From Candidatus Uhrbacteria bacterium RIFOXYB12_FULL_58_10 (GTDB lineage Bacteria > Patescibacteriota > Patescibacteriia > UBA9934 > GWF2-40-263), in contig CALRBH010000010.1 of NCBI GenBank assembly GCA_943354165.1, forward strand, positions 1 through 34,057: a DNA stretch of 34,057 bases. Reading direction: 5' to 3'. Positions 1 to 7,741 of this stretch are shown piece after piece (the first letter of the stretch is position 1; the number at the start of each line of letters is the position of its first letter). Under the pieces are notes generated by a model. That model was given only the letters and a program-made list of their open reading frames with translations. It did not search any database and was not told the origin of the DNA. The position numbers and the translations under genes are program-made.

Positions 1-3000
1 GATCTCTTCCCCATCGGCTCCCTTCACGGGTTTTTTATTTCCCTTGCGCGAAACTTTTCCGGAGACGATCAGGATCGAATCAGGCACGATGACATGTTTG
101 AATTCCGCATACGTGCGCGGGAAGACAATCACTTCGATTTTTCCGACACGATCTTCAAGACCGACGAACGCCATCTCGTCGCCCTTCTTGGTGAGGATGG
201 GTTTTACGGTCGAAATGACTCCGCCCACGCGCACGTTATCCGCTTCCTTGGCGTTCGCGAGTTCGATGCACGGAAGGATGAGCCCTTCGAGGGCTTTGGC
301 GATGTCGTTGAACGGATGACTCGAAACATAGAGGCCGAGCAGATCCTTTTCCCAGGCGAGGATTTCTCGCATCGGGGCGGGAGGGGCCTCCTTGAGGGTG
401 AGCGGCGATGAGCTGATGGACGGCGCGCCGGCGAACAGCGAAACCTGGCTCGCCTCGCGTTCGCGGGCGGCAGTCTTGTTGAGCATGAGAATGCGGTCCA
501 TGTTCTCGAGAAGCTGTGCACGTTCGCCGAAACGATCGAGAGCTCCTGTTCGAATCAACACATCGAGCGACTTCTTATTGAACGCGCGATGTTCGATGCG
601 ACGCGCGACGTCGGCCAGATCTTTGAACGGGCCACGAGCTTTTCGTTCCGTGATGATGCAATCGACAACTTCCTCCCCCATTCCCTTGATGGCAACGAGA
701 CCGAAGCGGATGTGCGTATCGTCCACGTATGTGAAGTTCGCGAGCGATTCGTTGAGGTCTGGGGCGAGGACTTCAATCCCCATGCGGTTGCATTCGTGCA
801 CGGCGAGCGCGATGGTTTCGAGGTCGGCGGATTCGGCGGTCATGAGGGAGGTCATGTACTCGGCCGGGTAGTTCGCCTTCATGTACGCGGTGTCGTACGC
901 GATCATGCCGTAGCTTGCTGCGTGCGAGTTGTGGACAACGATGTCGTTTGCGACGAAGTTGTGACTTCCAGGCACCTCCAGATCATAGGTCATCTCTTTT
1001 CCCGAAGGGGTGATGGAGACGATTTCATCCCAATAGACATCACTCTGTGCAAGATCATGGAGATCCTTGAACTTCAAAACCGTAGCTATGCGCGCAAGAA
1101 CGGAACGCGTGTATCCGATACGACGCGCATCGTACGCGAATAATCGAACGGCGAGTCCTGTGACCTTGCTTACCTCGGTCGGTGTCATGTTCCGCGCCCC
1201 CATTTCTGCCCGCAGGAGTTTGTATACTTCGACAGGAACAATATCTTTTGTCCCGCGCGCAATGACTCCTTCTCGTCCGGCGTACGCTTTTTCCAATCGT
1301 CGGACGATCGACTCAAGTGCCTTACGCTTACGCGGCAGCAACCGACGACCGATCGTGACCGCGAATCGCTCGACCTGTTCACACGACGAAACATGCACGG
1401 TGTATCCAACCTTATGACCACCTCGATATCTGAATGATTTCGTGTGAATCGTCGAACAAATGCCGATCCTTAAAAGCAGATGTTGAAGTTGCGATGCAAG
1501 CTCCTTAGAGCTTGTCGCGTAAAAGATCTGTCCACCCTTGTCCGGATGCACGCAGCCATCTCCCTGCCACATCGCCGAAATCAGTTCGATGAGTTCCTGT
1601 TCGTCCAGTCGATACACGATGTCCGGCAGCATCTTCTCCGTCGCAGTCTTTCCCATGAGCCCGAGATCATCGAGCCAAAGACGAAGGGTGTTTCCCTTCT
1701 TTTGATCTGCTTGACCGATATAGACCGCGGCAGTGGATTTAGATCGATCGATCGTTACCTTCGTATTCTTGAAAACAGCCACCGCACGTATGAAATCCGC
1801 AATCTCGTCTTCTTGCGTGGAATAGTAATAGACGCCGTGCGGATGACAGAGATTGCCTTCCGCGATGAGATATCCAAGTACGCGCCATCGACGAATGTCT
1901 TCGTCGGTTCCTGACCCAGGAGGGAGCGATCGCGCCACCGCAATGCGATCACCTGTCGACAGCCCGTCAACCCGAGTCCATCCCTCCATCTTCAAGAATG
2001 GATGATTTGCAGTTGCGCGAATCGAACGACCCGAACGCGTGCGAATTTCGAACACCGGCTTCACCCCATTTTGTACGACCACTGATCGCGTCTCGGCACT
2101 GAGGGTAAAATTCGACTTCAGTGCGACCACGTTCCCTTTCGAACCTTTTTCAAAAAGTTCTGCGAGTGTCTGGTACGCACCTGTTTTCGGATTCATCACC
2201 CGCGTATCACCCGTCAAACACTTGTTAAAACCATACGCCGCAAACGGCTCGATGAGTTTCCAAAGTTCCTGACCTTTCTTTTCTGAAAGTCCATTCGTCA
2301 AAAACCCCTTTAGAAGTTTTTCTTTCTGAGCTGCCATCTCCTCTGGAATCTTCTTTCCCATCGCCTTACGCAACTTATCCGCGTCCAACCACGAATATCC
2401 CCCGAGCTTGATCGCGGTCAACATGACGTCATCCTGGTACACGATGACGCCATAAGAGCCCTCGATGATTTCTTTCATCCGAGGGTCGAGATACGTGATG
2501 AGCTTGGGATCGCGCTTGCGGCGGATGTATTCTGGAATGGATTCGATCGGGCCCGGGCGGTAGAGCGCCACCATGACCATGATGTCCTCGATACGCGTTG
2601 GCTTCAGCTCCATGAGGTACTTGGTCATTCCATCGCCGTTCAGCTGGAACGTCCCCATGGTGAAGCCGTTTGCGAGCAGCTCGAACGTCTTCGCATCTTC
2701 AACGGGAATCGTTTCAAGGACGATGTTCACGCCCTTCGTCTTCTTCACGAGCGCAATGGCGTCTCCAAGAATCGAGAGGTTGCGGATCCCGAGGAAGTCC
2801 ATCTTGAGGAGGCCGGCGGCTTCCACGGCTTTCATTTCGTACTGCGTGATCACCTTACCTTCGCGCGTATCGATCTGCAGCGGAGTGAAGTCCGTGAGCG
2901 CGGTTGGCGAAATCACGGTTCCGGCGGCGTGGATGGAAACGTGGCGCGCACAACCTTCAATCTGGCGAGCAAGGTCGATGACGCGGCGGGCGCTGGTATT

Positions 3001-4461
3001 GGTGTCGTACAGGCGCTTCAGGTCTGGAGTCTCAAGAAGCGCGCGGTCGAGCGTCATGGGGAATCCCTGGCTCCCCATTGGCACCATCTTCGCTAATTGA
3101 TCGACGAACGTCAGAGGTTCGCCAAGTGCACGGCCGACGTCGCGCACGCTTCCGCGGGCCAACATGGTTCCAAACGTACAGATCTGCGCCACGCGGTCAG
3201 CGCCGTATTTGCTGCGCACATATTCCAAAACTTCGTCGCGACGGTTATCCGCGAAGTCGGCATCGACGTCTGGCGCACTCGGACGTTCAGGATTCAGGAA
3301 GCGTTCGAATGGAAGCTTGTAGTGCAACGGATCGACGGTGGAAATGCCGATCGCAAAGGAGACGAGACTTCCTGCGGCCGATCCACGCGTCGTCGTCACG
3401 ATGCCGTTTCTGCGCGACCACTCGATGTAGTCGGAGACGATCAAAAAGTACGGCGCGAAGCCTTTTGCGTCGATGACGGAAAGTTCGTAGTTGATGCGAT
3501 CGATCACCACCTGATCAACGACCTTCACCTTCCCTTTGATTTCTTCAAACGCACGCTCCCGCAGCACGTCGAGAAAGGTCTTCCCTTCAGGAATCTTAAA
3601 GTCGGCGAAGTTCCACTTGCCGAGGTCCATGGTGACATTACATCGATCTGCAATCTTGCGAGTATTTTCGATCGCTTCGGGAACATCCTTGAACCGCTCA
3701 ATCATGTACGCGGTCGAAACCATCGACGCGTCGTACTCGTACTGCGACAAACGATCGAAGTCCTCGAGCGTCTTCCCGCCTTTAATACAATTCAAAACTT
3801 TCCAGGCTTCGACGTCACTCGGCTTTAAATAGAGCGTAGACTTCGTAGCGACGACGGGAATGTTGAGCGCCTTCCCCATTTCGATGAGCTGCGCGTTCAC
3901 GGCTTCCTGTTCAGGAATCTCTGGACGATCGACGAGCTCGAGGAAAAAATTTCCTTCGCCGAAAATCTCGACGTAGGTTTTTGCTAACGCTTCGGCACGC
4001 GTTCGATCGTGGATGTTCAACATCTCTTCGATCTCCCCCATGTGTCCGCCCGAGAGCGCGATGAGACCCTTGCTGTGCAATCGCAAAACTTCGTGGTCGA
4101 TGCGCGGCTTGTAATAGAAGCCTTCGAGGAAACCGATCGAGGAGAGGATCACGAGGTTGCGATAGCCTTCATTATTCTCTGCGAGAAGCACGAGACGATT
4201 CGGACGCGAGTCGATGCGATGGCGTTTCTGCGCGCGGCCGTCCTTTCCGATATACGCGTCCATCCCGATGATCGGCTTCACCCCTGCCTCCGTGGCCTTC
4301 TGGTAAAACTCGATGGCGCCGTACAGCGTGCCATTGTCCGTGACGGCCACCGCGTCCTGCTCCAGCTTCTGCACATGCGCAATCAGCTTCTTCACCTTGG
4401 GCAAGGCTTCAAGAAGGGAGTAGTGGGAGTGGGTGTGCAGGTGGATGAACGGCGAGGGCAT
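1..4461 (-). CDS. dnaE: DNA polymerase III alpha subunit, intein-containing, 3' end cut by window
   Basis: Catalytic subunit of the replicative DNA polymerase. The frame is open from the ATG at 4459-4461 to the left edge (1487 codons). Removing the 431-residue intein leaves 1056 residues, about 100 short of a usual DnaE, so only the C-terminal end is missing. An N-terminal PHP domain starts HLHTHSHYSLLEA. The polymerase aspartates are visible as PDVDADF (D398, D400) and KMDFLG (D555). The mature sequence around the intein site is YGFNK/SHAASYGMIAY, the conserved DnaE motif. The last residues present belong to the OB-fold region. The gene diverges from the phosphatidyltransferase gene across 58 bp. 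I see no Shine-Dalgarno before the start. Family assignment is certain; only the 3' end is unknown. Confidence 0.97.
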   Translation of the reverse strand, partial: MPSPFIHLHTHSHYSLLEALPKVKKLIAHVQKLEQDAVAVTDNGTLYGAIEFYQKATEAGVKPIIGMDAYIGKDGRAQKRHRIDSRPNRLVLLAENNEGYRNLVILSSIGFLEGFYYKPRIDHEVLRLHSKGLIALSGGHMGEIEEMLNIHDRTRAEALAKTYVEIFGEGNFFLELVDRPEIPEQEAVNAQLIEMGKALNIPVVATKSTLYLKPSDVEAWKVLNCIKGGKTLEDFDRLSQYEYDASMVSTAYMIERFKDVPEAIENTRKIADRCNVTMDLGKWNFADFKIPEGKTFLDVLRERAFEEIKGKVKVVDQVVIDRINYELSVIDAKGFAPYFLIVSDYIEWSRRNGIVTTTRGSAAGSLVSFAIGISTVDPLHYKLPFERFLNPERPSAPDVDADFADNRRDEVLEYVRSKYGADRVAQICTFGTMLARGSVRDVGRALGEPLTFVDQLAKMVPMGSQGFPMTLDRALLETPDLKRLYDTNTSARRVIDLARQIEGCARHVSIHAAGTVISPTALTDFTPLQIDTREGKVITQYEMKAVEAAGLLKMDFLGIRNLSILGDAIALVKKTKGVNIVLETIPVEDAKTFELLANGFTMGTFQLNGDGMTKYLMELKPTRIEDIMVMVALYRPGPIESIPEYIRRKRDPKLITYLDPRMKEIIEGSYGVIVYQDDVMLTAIKLGGYSWLDADKLRKAMGKKIPEEMAAQKEKLLKGFLTNGLSEKKGQELWKLIEPFAAYGFNKCLTGDTRVMNPKTGAYQTLAELFEKGSKGNVVALKSNFTLSAETRSVVVQNGVKPVFEIRTRSGRSIRATANHPFLKMEGWTRVDGLSTGDRIAVARSLPPGSGTDEDIRRWRVLGYLIAEGNLCHPHGVYYYSTQEDEIADFIRAVAVFKNTKVTIDRSKSTAAVYIGQADQKKGNTLRLWLDDLGLMGKTATEKMLPDIVYRLDEQELIELISAMWQGDGCVHPDKGGQIFYATSSKELASQLQHLLLRIGICSTIHTKSFRYRGGHKVGYTVHVSSCEQVERFAVTIGRRLLPRKRKALESIVRRLEKAYAGREGVIARGTKDIVPVEVYKLLRAEMGARNMTPTEVSKVTGLAVRLFAYDARRIGYTRSVLARIATVLKFKDLHDLAQSDVYWDEIVSITPSGKEMTYDLEVPGSHNFVANDIVVHNSHAASYGMIAYDTAYMKANYPAEYMTSLMTAESADLETIALAVHECNRMGIEVLAPDLNESLANFTYVDDTHIRFGLVAIKGMGEEVVDCIITERKARGPFKDLADVARRIEHRAFNKKSLDVLIRTGALDRFGERAQLLENMDRILMLNKTAAREREASQVSLFAGAPSISSSPLTLKEAPPAPMREILAWEKDLLGLYVSSHPFNDIAKALEGLILPCIELANAKEADNVRVGGVISTVKPILTKKGDEMAFVGLEDRVGKIEVIVFPRTYAEFKHVIVPDSILIVSGKVSRKGNKKPVKGADGEEI
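928..2220 (-). other. Intein with LAGLIDADG homing endonuclease inside DnaE
   Basis: In-frame protein-splicing element of 431 residues, DnaE precursor residues 748-1178. It starts at Cys1 (CLTGDTRV), directly after FNK, and ends with block F (TYDLEVPGSHNFVAND) and block G (IVVHN), followed by the +1 extein Ser. All splicing residues of a class 1 intein are visible: Cys1, the block B T70-x-x-H73 (ATANHPFL), the penultimate His and the terminal Asn. Two LAGLIDADG-type motifs indicate a homing endonuclease: LGYLIAEG at residues 115-122 and AMWQGDG with D221. A segment around residues 330-385 looks helix-turn-helix-like and may add DNA recognition (inference). I translated the element line by line and found no stop or frameshift, so it should be able to splice. 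It lies three residues downstream of the cyanobacterial split-DnaE site (before CFN). Confidence 0.95.
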
Positions 4462-4507
4462 ACAGTTGACCCGCAAGGCAGATACAGGCACACTTTGCCC
4501 CGTCCAC

Positions 4508-4513
4508 AGGAGG
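4508..4513 (+). promoter_or_regulatory. Strong Shine-Dalgarno site that fixes the start at 4520
   Basis: AGGAGG lies 6 nt before the ATG at 4520. An in-frame extension back to 4433 exists, but it would overlap the dnaE start and has no ribosome binding site. A possible -35 (TTGACC, 4466-4471) with a poor -10 (CACACT, 4489-4494, 17-nt spacer) lies upstream; I regard that promoter as weakly supported. Confidence 0.8.
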
Positions 4514-4519
4514 TTTGCA

Positions 4520-5398
4520 ATGGACGAACAATTTGCTCTTTTTCTCAAGACCTTTGCCGCCGGGCTCGCCGGCATCCTCATTCCGCTCATCGGCGCGAGA
4601 GAGTCCGTTCTGATCTGGCTCGGAAAGGAGGTTCGTTATTGGTCGTGGCGGCCGTTCTCGCCCAACTGGATTACGGTCTACAGCCTGGTCGGAACGCTGA
4701 CGGCGTTCGTGATCTACTTTCTTGGATACCCAGTCATTGGGGTTCCGCTCGCCTGTTTTGCCGGAATTCTGGATCGGCTCGACGGACGGTCGGCAAGCGC
4801 GTTTGGCGACGCACTTTCTCCTCCCTCCGCTTGGCACCCAAAGCACAAGAAGCACACGAGCATCTATGTCCTCATGGCGCCCGGGGTCAAGAAAGACGGG
4901 ACGAAGTTTTCCACGGAAGTCTGGGACGACACGACGTTCGGCCGCTGGTGGTTCGAGATGAACTTCCTCGGCGGAACGGAACTCGGCATGGTCCTTGATC
5001 CCGCCATGGACAAGATCAAGTGTCTCGTGATCATGGGAGGGTTCGCCACAACCGGTCTCATACCACCCTGGCTCGTGATCGGCCTGTGCATCCCTGAGAT
5101 ATTCGGTACGCTCCTGCGGCGGCCGTTCCATCTCTTTGCCCGGTATCAGTCCGGACCCAAAGCCACGTTCATCGGAAAGTGGAAGGCCTTGTTCCAGTGG
5201 GTGACGATCATGATAGCGGTCCCCTTCCACCAGGGATGGGTCTCACACGGTTGGACGCTCAAGGAGCAGCAGTATCTTCTTGGCAACCTGCTTACGTCCT
5301 GCATCATCCTTGCCGGCATTTCGTCCGTCACGAGACTGCGGTATGTGCGCAATACGGACATGCTTAAAAAACTCGACAAGAGCATGTCGCATGAGTGA
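4520..5398 (+). CDS. CDP-alcohol phosphatidyltransferase family protein with split catalytic motif
   Basis: Membrane enzyme of 292 residues expected to transfer a phosphatidyl group from a CDP-activated lipid to an alcohol (phospholipid synthesis; substrate unknown). The family motif DxxDGxxAR...GxxxDxxxD is present in two pieces: DRLDGRSA (D85, D88, G89, A92) and GMVLDPAMD (G156, D160, D164). The usual gap of 8-9 residues is replaced by about 60 residues rich in charged and aromatic positions, and the Arg after A92 is Ser. A downstream GKWKALFQW (residues 219-227) matches the GKxKTxxQ signature of PgsA-type enzymes. Hydrophobic segments lie near 13-25, 52-83, 165-195, 225-240 and 252-270. 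A terminator follows, then a shorter paralogue. The family is clear; activity and substrate are inferred. Confidence 0.85.
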   Translation: MDEQFALFLKTFAAGLAGILIPLIGARESVLIWLGKEVRYWSWRPFSPNWITVYSLVGTLTAFVIYFLGYPVIGVPLACFAGILDRLDGRSASAFGDALSPPSAWHPKHKKHTSIYVLMAPGVKKDGTKFSTEVWDDTTFGRWWFEMNFLGGTELGMVLDPAMDKIKCLVIMGGFATTGLIPPWLVIGLCIPEIFGTLLRRPFHLFARYQSGPKATFIGKWKALFQWVTIMIAVPFHQGWVSHGWTLKEQQYLLGNLLTSCIILAGISSVTRLRYVRNTDMLKKLDKSMSHE

Positions 5399-5417
5399 AA
5401 CGTACCGCACGAACGAA

Positions 5418-5448
5418 CGGAGACCCTTCAAGGGTCTCCGATTTTTTC
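5418..5448 (+). terminator. Intrinsic terminator after the phosphatidyltransferase gene
   Basis: A perfect 10-bp stem (CGGAGACCCT / AGGGTCTCCG, loop TCA) at 5418-5440 is followed by a T tract (ATTTTTTCT). It begins 20 nt after the stop codon at 5398. Confidence 0.93.
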
Positions 5449-5450
5449 TC

Positions 5451-5479
5451 TTGACCAAGCGGGTTTTCTCTGGTAGATT
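5451..5479 (+). promoter_or_regulatory. Sigma-70-type promoter for the truncated phosphatidyltransferase paralogue
   Basis: -35 TTGACC (5451-5456), 17-nt spacer, -10 TAGATT (5474-5479), with an extended -10 TGG directly before it. It lies immediately after the upstream terminator. A strong Shine-Dalgarno (TAGGAGGT, 5499-5506) precedes the ATG at 5510, giving a leader of about 25 nt. Confidence 0.85.
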
Positions 5480-5509
5480 CTTTCCGTCCAAAAAAAAATA
5501 GGAGGTCAC

Positions 5510-5959
5510 ATGGATACGTTCAGCTCGTTGCTTCCGTACTTCGCCGCCGCCATCCTAAGTTTTCTCACACCGCTCGTGATTGGCGCCCCGGCCGTCCTCA
5601 GGCACTTCGGTTCACAAACGGCTAGGGGGACCTTTCGCCCGTACGCACCTACCTGGATCGCCCTCTACGGGCTGTCCGGAACCGTGGCGGGAATCGTCCT
5701 GTGGTTCCACGACCTTCCCATCGCGGGAATCGTGTTCGTCTGCGCCGGCAATTCGTTTGGACTCCTCGCGAGCAGTATGGCGGACGCCATGCATCGATCG
5801 TTCGACGAAGAAACCGCCTGGCTGCCTCAAAAGACCGGCGTGCGCCGCTGGTGGAAGGAGATGAACTTTGGCGGGACGACCGCCCTTGGCAACATGCTCA
5901 TTCCAAACTGTCTTGGAATCCAATGGACAATACTCGTCCTCGTCACGCTCTTGCACTGA
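5510..5959 (+). CDS. Truncated, catalytically dead paralogue of the neighbouring phosphatidyltransferase
   Basis: A 149-residue membrane protein that aligns by eye with the N-terminal half of the preceding enzyme. FRPYAPTWIALYGLSGT matches WRPFSPNWITVYSLVGT, and RRWWKEMNFGGTTALGNML matches GRWWFEMNFLGGTELGMVL. The segment holding DRLDG in the neighbour reads NSFGLLAS here, and LDPAMD reads LIPNCL, so all four catalytic aspartates are missing. The C-terminal membrane half, including the GKxK motif, is absent. It has its own promoter, a strong Shine-Dalgarno and a terminator, so it looks expressed rather than decaying. It may pair with the full-length enzyme, since family members form dimers (inference), or it may be a relic. 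No exact function can be given. Confidence 0.75.
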   Translation: MDTFSSLLPYFAAAILSFLTPLVIGAPAVLRHFGSQTARGTFRPYAPTWIALYGLSGTVAGIVLWFHDLPIAGIVFVCAGNSFGLLASSMADAMHRSFDEETAWLPQKTGVRRWWKEMNFGGTTALGNMLIPNCLGIQWTILVLVTLLH

Positions 5960-5981
5960 GGCCACCTGGCCTCGTTTTTTT
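5958..5981 (+). terminator. Intrinsic terminator overlapping the stop codon
   Basis: Stem GAGGCC / GGCCTC (loop ACCT) at 5958-5973, then G and seven T residues. The stem begins inside the TGA stop of the upstream gene. The convergent DUF2779 gene ends at 5980, within the T tract. Confidence 0.85.
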
Positions 5982-7443
5982 ATTCTGCCGCTTCCAAGAA
6001 CTTCCGATACAGCTCAACCATCGCAAGCGTGTCGCGTTCGCAATAGGCAAGCATGTCGCGCTTCAGTGCTTCCTTTTGCTTCTTAGGCGTCGACGGATCA
6101 GTGAGAATCGCCCAGCTTGCGGAGGCTGTACCACCTTCTTGAATCACAAGATCGGAATACGAAAGCTCTGGCACCATCACCGGCAAAACTTTCTTGAGCG
6201 ACGCGCTGCCGTCGAAGCGGCTATCGATGTAGAGGCCGCCCATGACGATCTGCATGAGGTCGAACATCCGCTCATTCATAGATCGAAGTGCCTTCGCATG
6301 CTTCGGAACCATCTCCCCGAGCTCCTCGTTCCGCGACGCTTCGAACCGTTGATTCCAGACGATGACGCTCCCCACGGGGCCGACGTCCTTCACGAGCGCA
6401 TCCGCGATGGCCTTTGCCGGATCGGTAAACGTCTCGTGGATGTACTCCTTCTGTTCGAGCTTCCCCTTGGGCGTCCGTAGGATGTGAACGGAGTACTGGA
6501 ACGTCATTTGCTGGTACGGCCGGTAGCCGTCGAACACGGGGATGGCAGGAAAGGACGTTTCGTAATCGAGGAAGTAGAGCGGATAGGTGAGTTCCCCAAG
6601 CTCGCTCTTGATTCCCTCCTTATCGATTTCCACGACAGACTTCGTGCTCTTCTTTGGCAGCACGACGTCTCCGAGCGATTCCAAAATGTCCGTCGGCATC
6701 TGCTTGGGCTTAATGAGCCCGCGCTCGAGAAACGCCTTGAGACGCTTAGGAGGAAGCGCCGGCGCGATGGAATAGATCGTCTCATGAGGAATCTCGCCGA
6801 TGTACAGCGGGAGGAACTCGCAGGAGCCCGGAGACGAGCATGACTTGAGCAGCTCAAGTCCGGCTTCCTCGGTGAGGGCAAGCGTCTTTTTCGCCTTTGT
6901 GATTTCCTTGCGCGCCATCGGCAGCGCGTCCATGACCTGCTTGGTAATGTCCTCCGATGTGAGAATCTGATGCGGATCGATCTCCCCGTCCTTTACGTAC
7001 TGGTTGTTGATGTGGACCAGAAACGTCTTCCCGATGGTGAGCCCGGCGCCCTCAAGGCAAATGCGCTGGAACGCGAGGTCGAATATGTGGTCCTTATGTA
7101 CGCTGGTCGACGACTTCACTTCAAGAATGTCCCACCCCTTGCCACGCTTCACCAAAATATCGCACCGGCAGGTGAGCCCGTCCTTCCCAAACGTCGGCTG
7201 GAACAACACCTTCGCACCCGACTCAATCGCTGCCTTAGTGTTCCGCGCACCCGTCTCATTAAACCCAGAAATCTCCACGCCGTTCGGAAACAGGTTCTTG
7301 GCGAACACGTCCACCTTGTTCCCTTCGTCAAAGATGCGCTGCAACGCCGCATCGATTTCAGGAAGCAAATCCGGCCGCTGCTTGATGAGCCAGAGCTGGC
7401 AGGAGCATTCGAGGAAGCGGAGGAAGTGGGATTTGGTGAGCAT
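5980..7443 (-). CDS. DUF2779 family protein: PD-(D/E)XK nuclease plus DnaQ-like exonuclease domains
   Basis: A 487-residue predicted nuclease of unknown cellular role. The N-terminal half carries a Cas4/RecB-like PD-(D/E)XK site: CDILVKRGKGWDILEVKSS gives D95, E108 and K110. The C-terminal half (DUF2779 proper) resembles a DEDD-type exonuclease, with YFLDYETSF (D293, E295) and a late YCERDTLAMVELY (D471). Cysteines at 13, 15, 202 and 208 could bind a metal or Fe-S cluster as in Cas4/AddB (inference). The ATG at 7441-7443 lies next to a GGCGTTAGGC repeat. No cas genes or CRISPR array are nearby, so a stand-alone repair or defence role is more likely. The family call is from recalled architecture. 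Confidence 0.85.
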   Translation of the reverse strand: MLTKSHFLRFLECSCQLWLIKQRPDLLPEIDAALQRIFDEGNKVDVFAKNLFPNGVEISGFNETGARNTKAAIESGAKVLFQPTFGKDGLTCRCDILVKRGKGWDILEVKSSTSVHKDHIFDLAFQRICLEGAGLTIGKTFLVHINNQYVKDGEIDPHQILTSEDITKQVMDALPMARKEITKAKKTLALTEEAGLELLKSCSSPGSCEFLPLYIGEIPHETIYSIAPALPPKRLKAFLERGLIKPKQMPTDILESLGDVVLPKKSTKSVVEIDKEGIKSELGELTYPLYFLDYETSFPAIPVFDGYRPYQQMTFQYSVHILRTPKGKLEQKEYIHETFTDPAKAIADALVKDVGPVGSVIVWNQRFEASRNEELGEMVPKHAKALRSMNERMFDLMQIVMGGLYIDSRFDGSASLKKVLPVMVPELSYSDLVIQEGGTASASWAILTDPSTPKKQKEALKRDMLAYCERDTLAMVELYRKFLEAAE

Positions 7444-7457
7444 GGGCGTGGGAGCGT

Positions 7458-7527
7458 AGGCGTTAGGCTTTAGGCGTTAGGCTTTAGGCGTTAGGCCGGA
7501 GGAAGAAGCGAGTTTTTTCCTACGGCC
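7458..7527 (-). repeat. GGCGTTAGGC family repeat, copy A1 (partial)
   Basis: Three tandem GCGTTAGGC words separated by TTTAG, then GGCCGGAGGAAG as in the other copies, then degenerate sequence ending CCTACGGCC. It is in the opposite orientation to A2, A3 and A5 and lacks the GGCAGACAAGG half. The 3' end of the 67-residue ORF runs into it. Confidence 0.8.
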
Positions 7528-7680
7528 GAGCTCAGCTGAAGTGTGATTCATTGCTTCTAATCTTGCTAGTAATTCCTCAACGGGAATTCCACCCTTTCGG
7601 AATTTTGTGAAATCAATAACGGTTTCCCATTTTTCAGTTGTTGCATTTTTTGCAACAACTGCTTCTTGGTTCGATTTCAT
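7477..7680 (-). CDS. Small hypothetical protein, C-terminus encoded by repeat A1
   Basis: A 67-residue soluble, charged protein beginning MKSNQEAVVAKNATTEKWET. A TTG three codons upstream (7689) is a possible alternative start. I prefer the ATG at 7678-7680 because a TATGAT box lies 8 nt upstream, as for the zeta-like gene. The last residues (about RRKKLASSSGLTPKA) are translated from the inserted repeat, so the original stop was probably replaced. A terminator hairpin separates it from the toxin-like pair, so it is a separate transcription unit. I recognise no family. An antitoxin role is possible only by position. Confidence 0.5.
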   Translation of the reverse strand: MKSNQEAVVAKNATTEKWETVIDFTKFRKGGIPVEELLARLEAMNHTSAELGRRKKLASSSGLTPKA

Positions 7681-7694
7681 ACCATTCAATCATA
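7681..7694 (-). promoter_or_regulatory. -10 box of a probably leaderless promoter
   Basis: TATGAT (7689-7694, minus strand) lies 8 nt before the ATG at 7680. The flanks match those of the zeta-like gene (TGTATGAT, purine-rich octamer, GGTATG). No Shine-Dalgarno and no convincing -35. Confidence 0.45.
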
Positions 7695-7712
7695 CACTTC
7701 TTCCCCCAACGC

Positions 7713-7736
7713 AAAAAGCGGCCGGAGCCGCTTTTT
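7713..7736 (-). terminator. Bidirectional-looking intrinsic terminator
   Basis: AAAAAGCGGC / GCCGCTTTTT stem with a CGGA loop. It ends the 59-residue partner gene (stop at 7742) and has T runs on both sides. No plus-strand gene reads into it, so it serves the minus strand. Confidence 0.85.
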
Positions 7737-7741
7737 AAAAT

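Noticed and set aside
44-3832. Many plus-strand frames opposite dnaE (for example 2573-3100, 3097-3828)
   Set aside because: They are shadows of the dnaE frame; their composition is Arg/Ser-rich or shows no family features, and they lack start signals.
4009-4998. A 329-codon plus-strand frame crossing from dnaE into the phosphatidyltransferase gene
   Set aside because: It covers two well-supported genes in the wrong frame and shows no domain.
4409-5230. A 273-codon minus-strand frame opposite the phosphatidyltransferase gene
   Set aside because: Antisense shadow of a clear membrane enzyme; highly charged with no recognisable motif.
5980-7443. DUF2779 nuclease as part of a CRISPR-Cas locus because of its Cas4-like domain
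   Set aside because: No other cas gene or repeat-spacer array is nearby.
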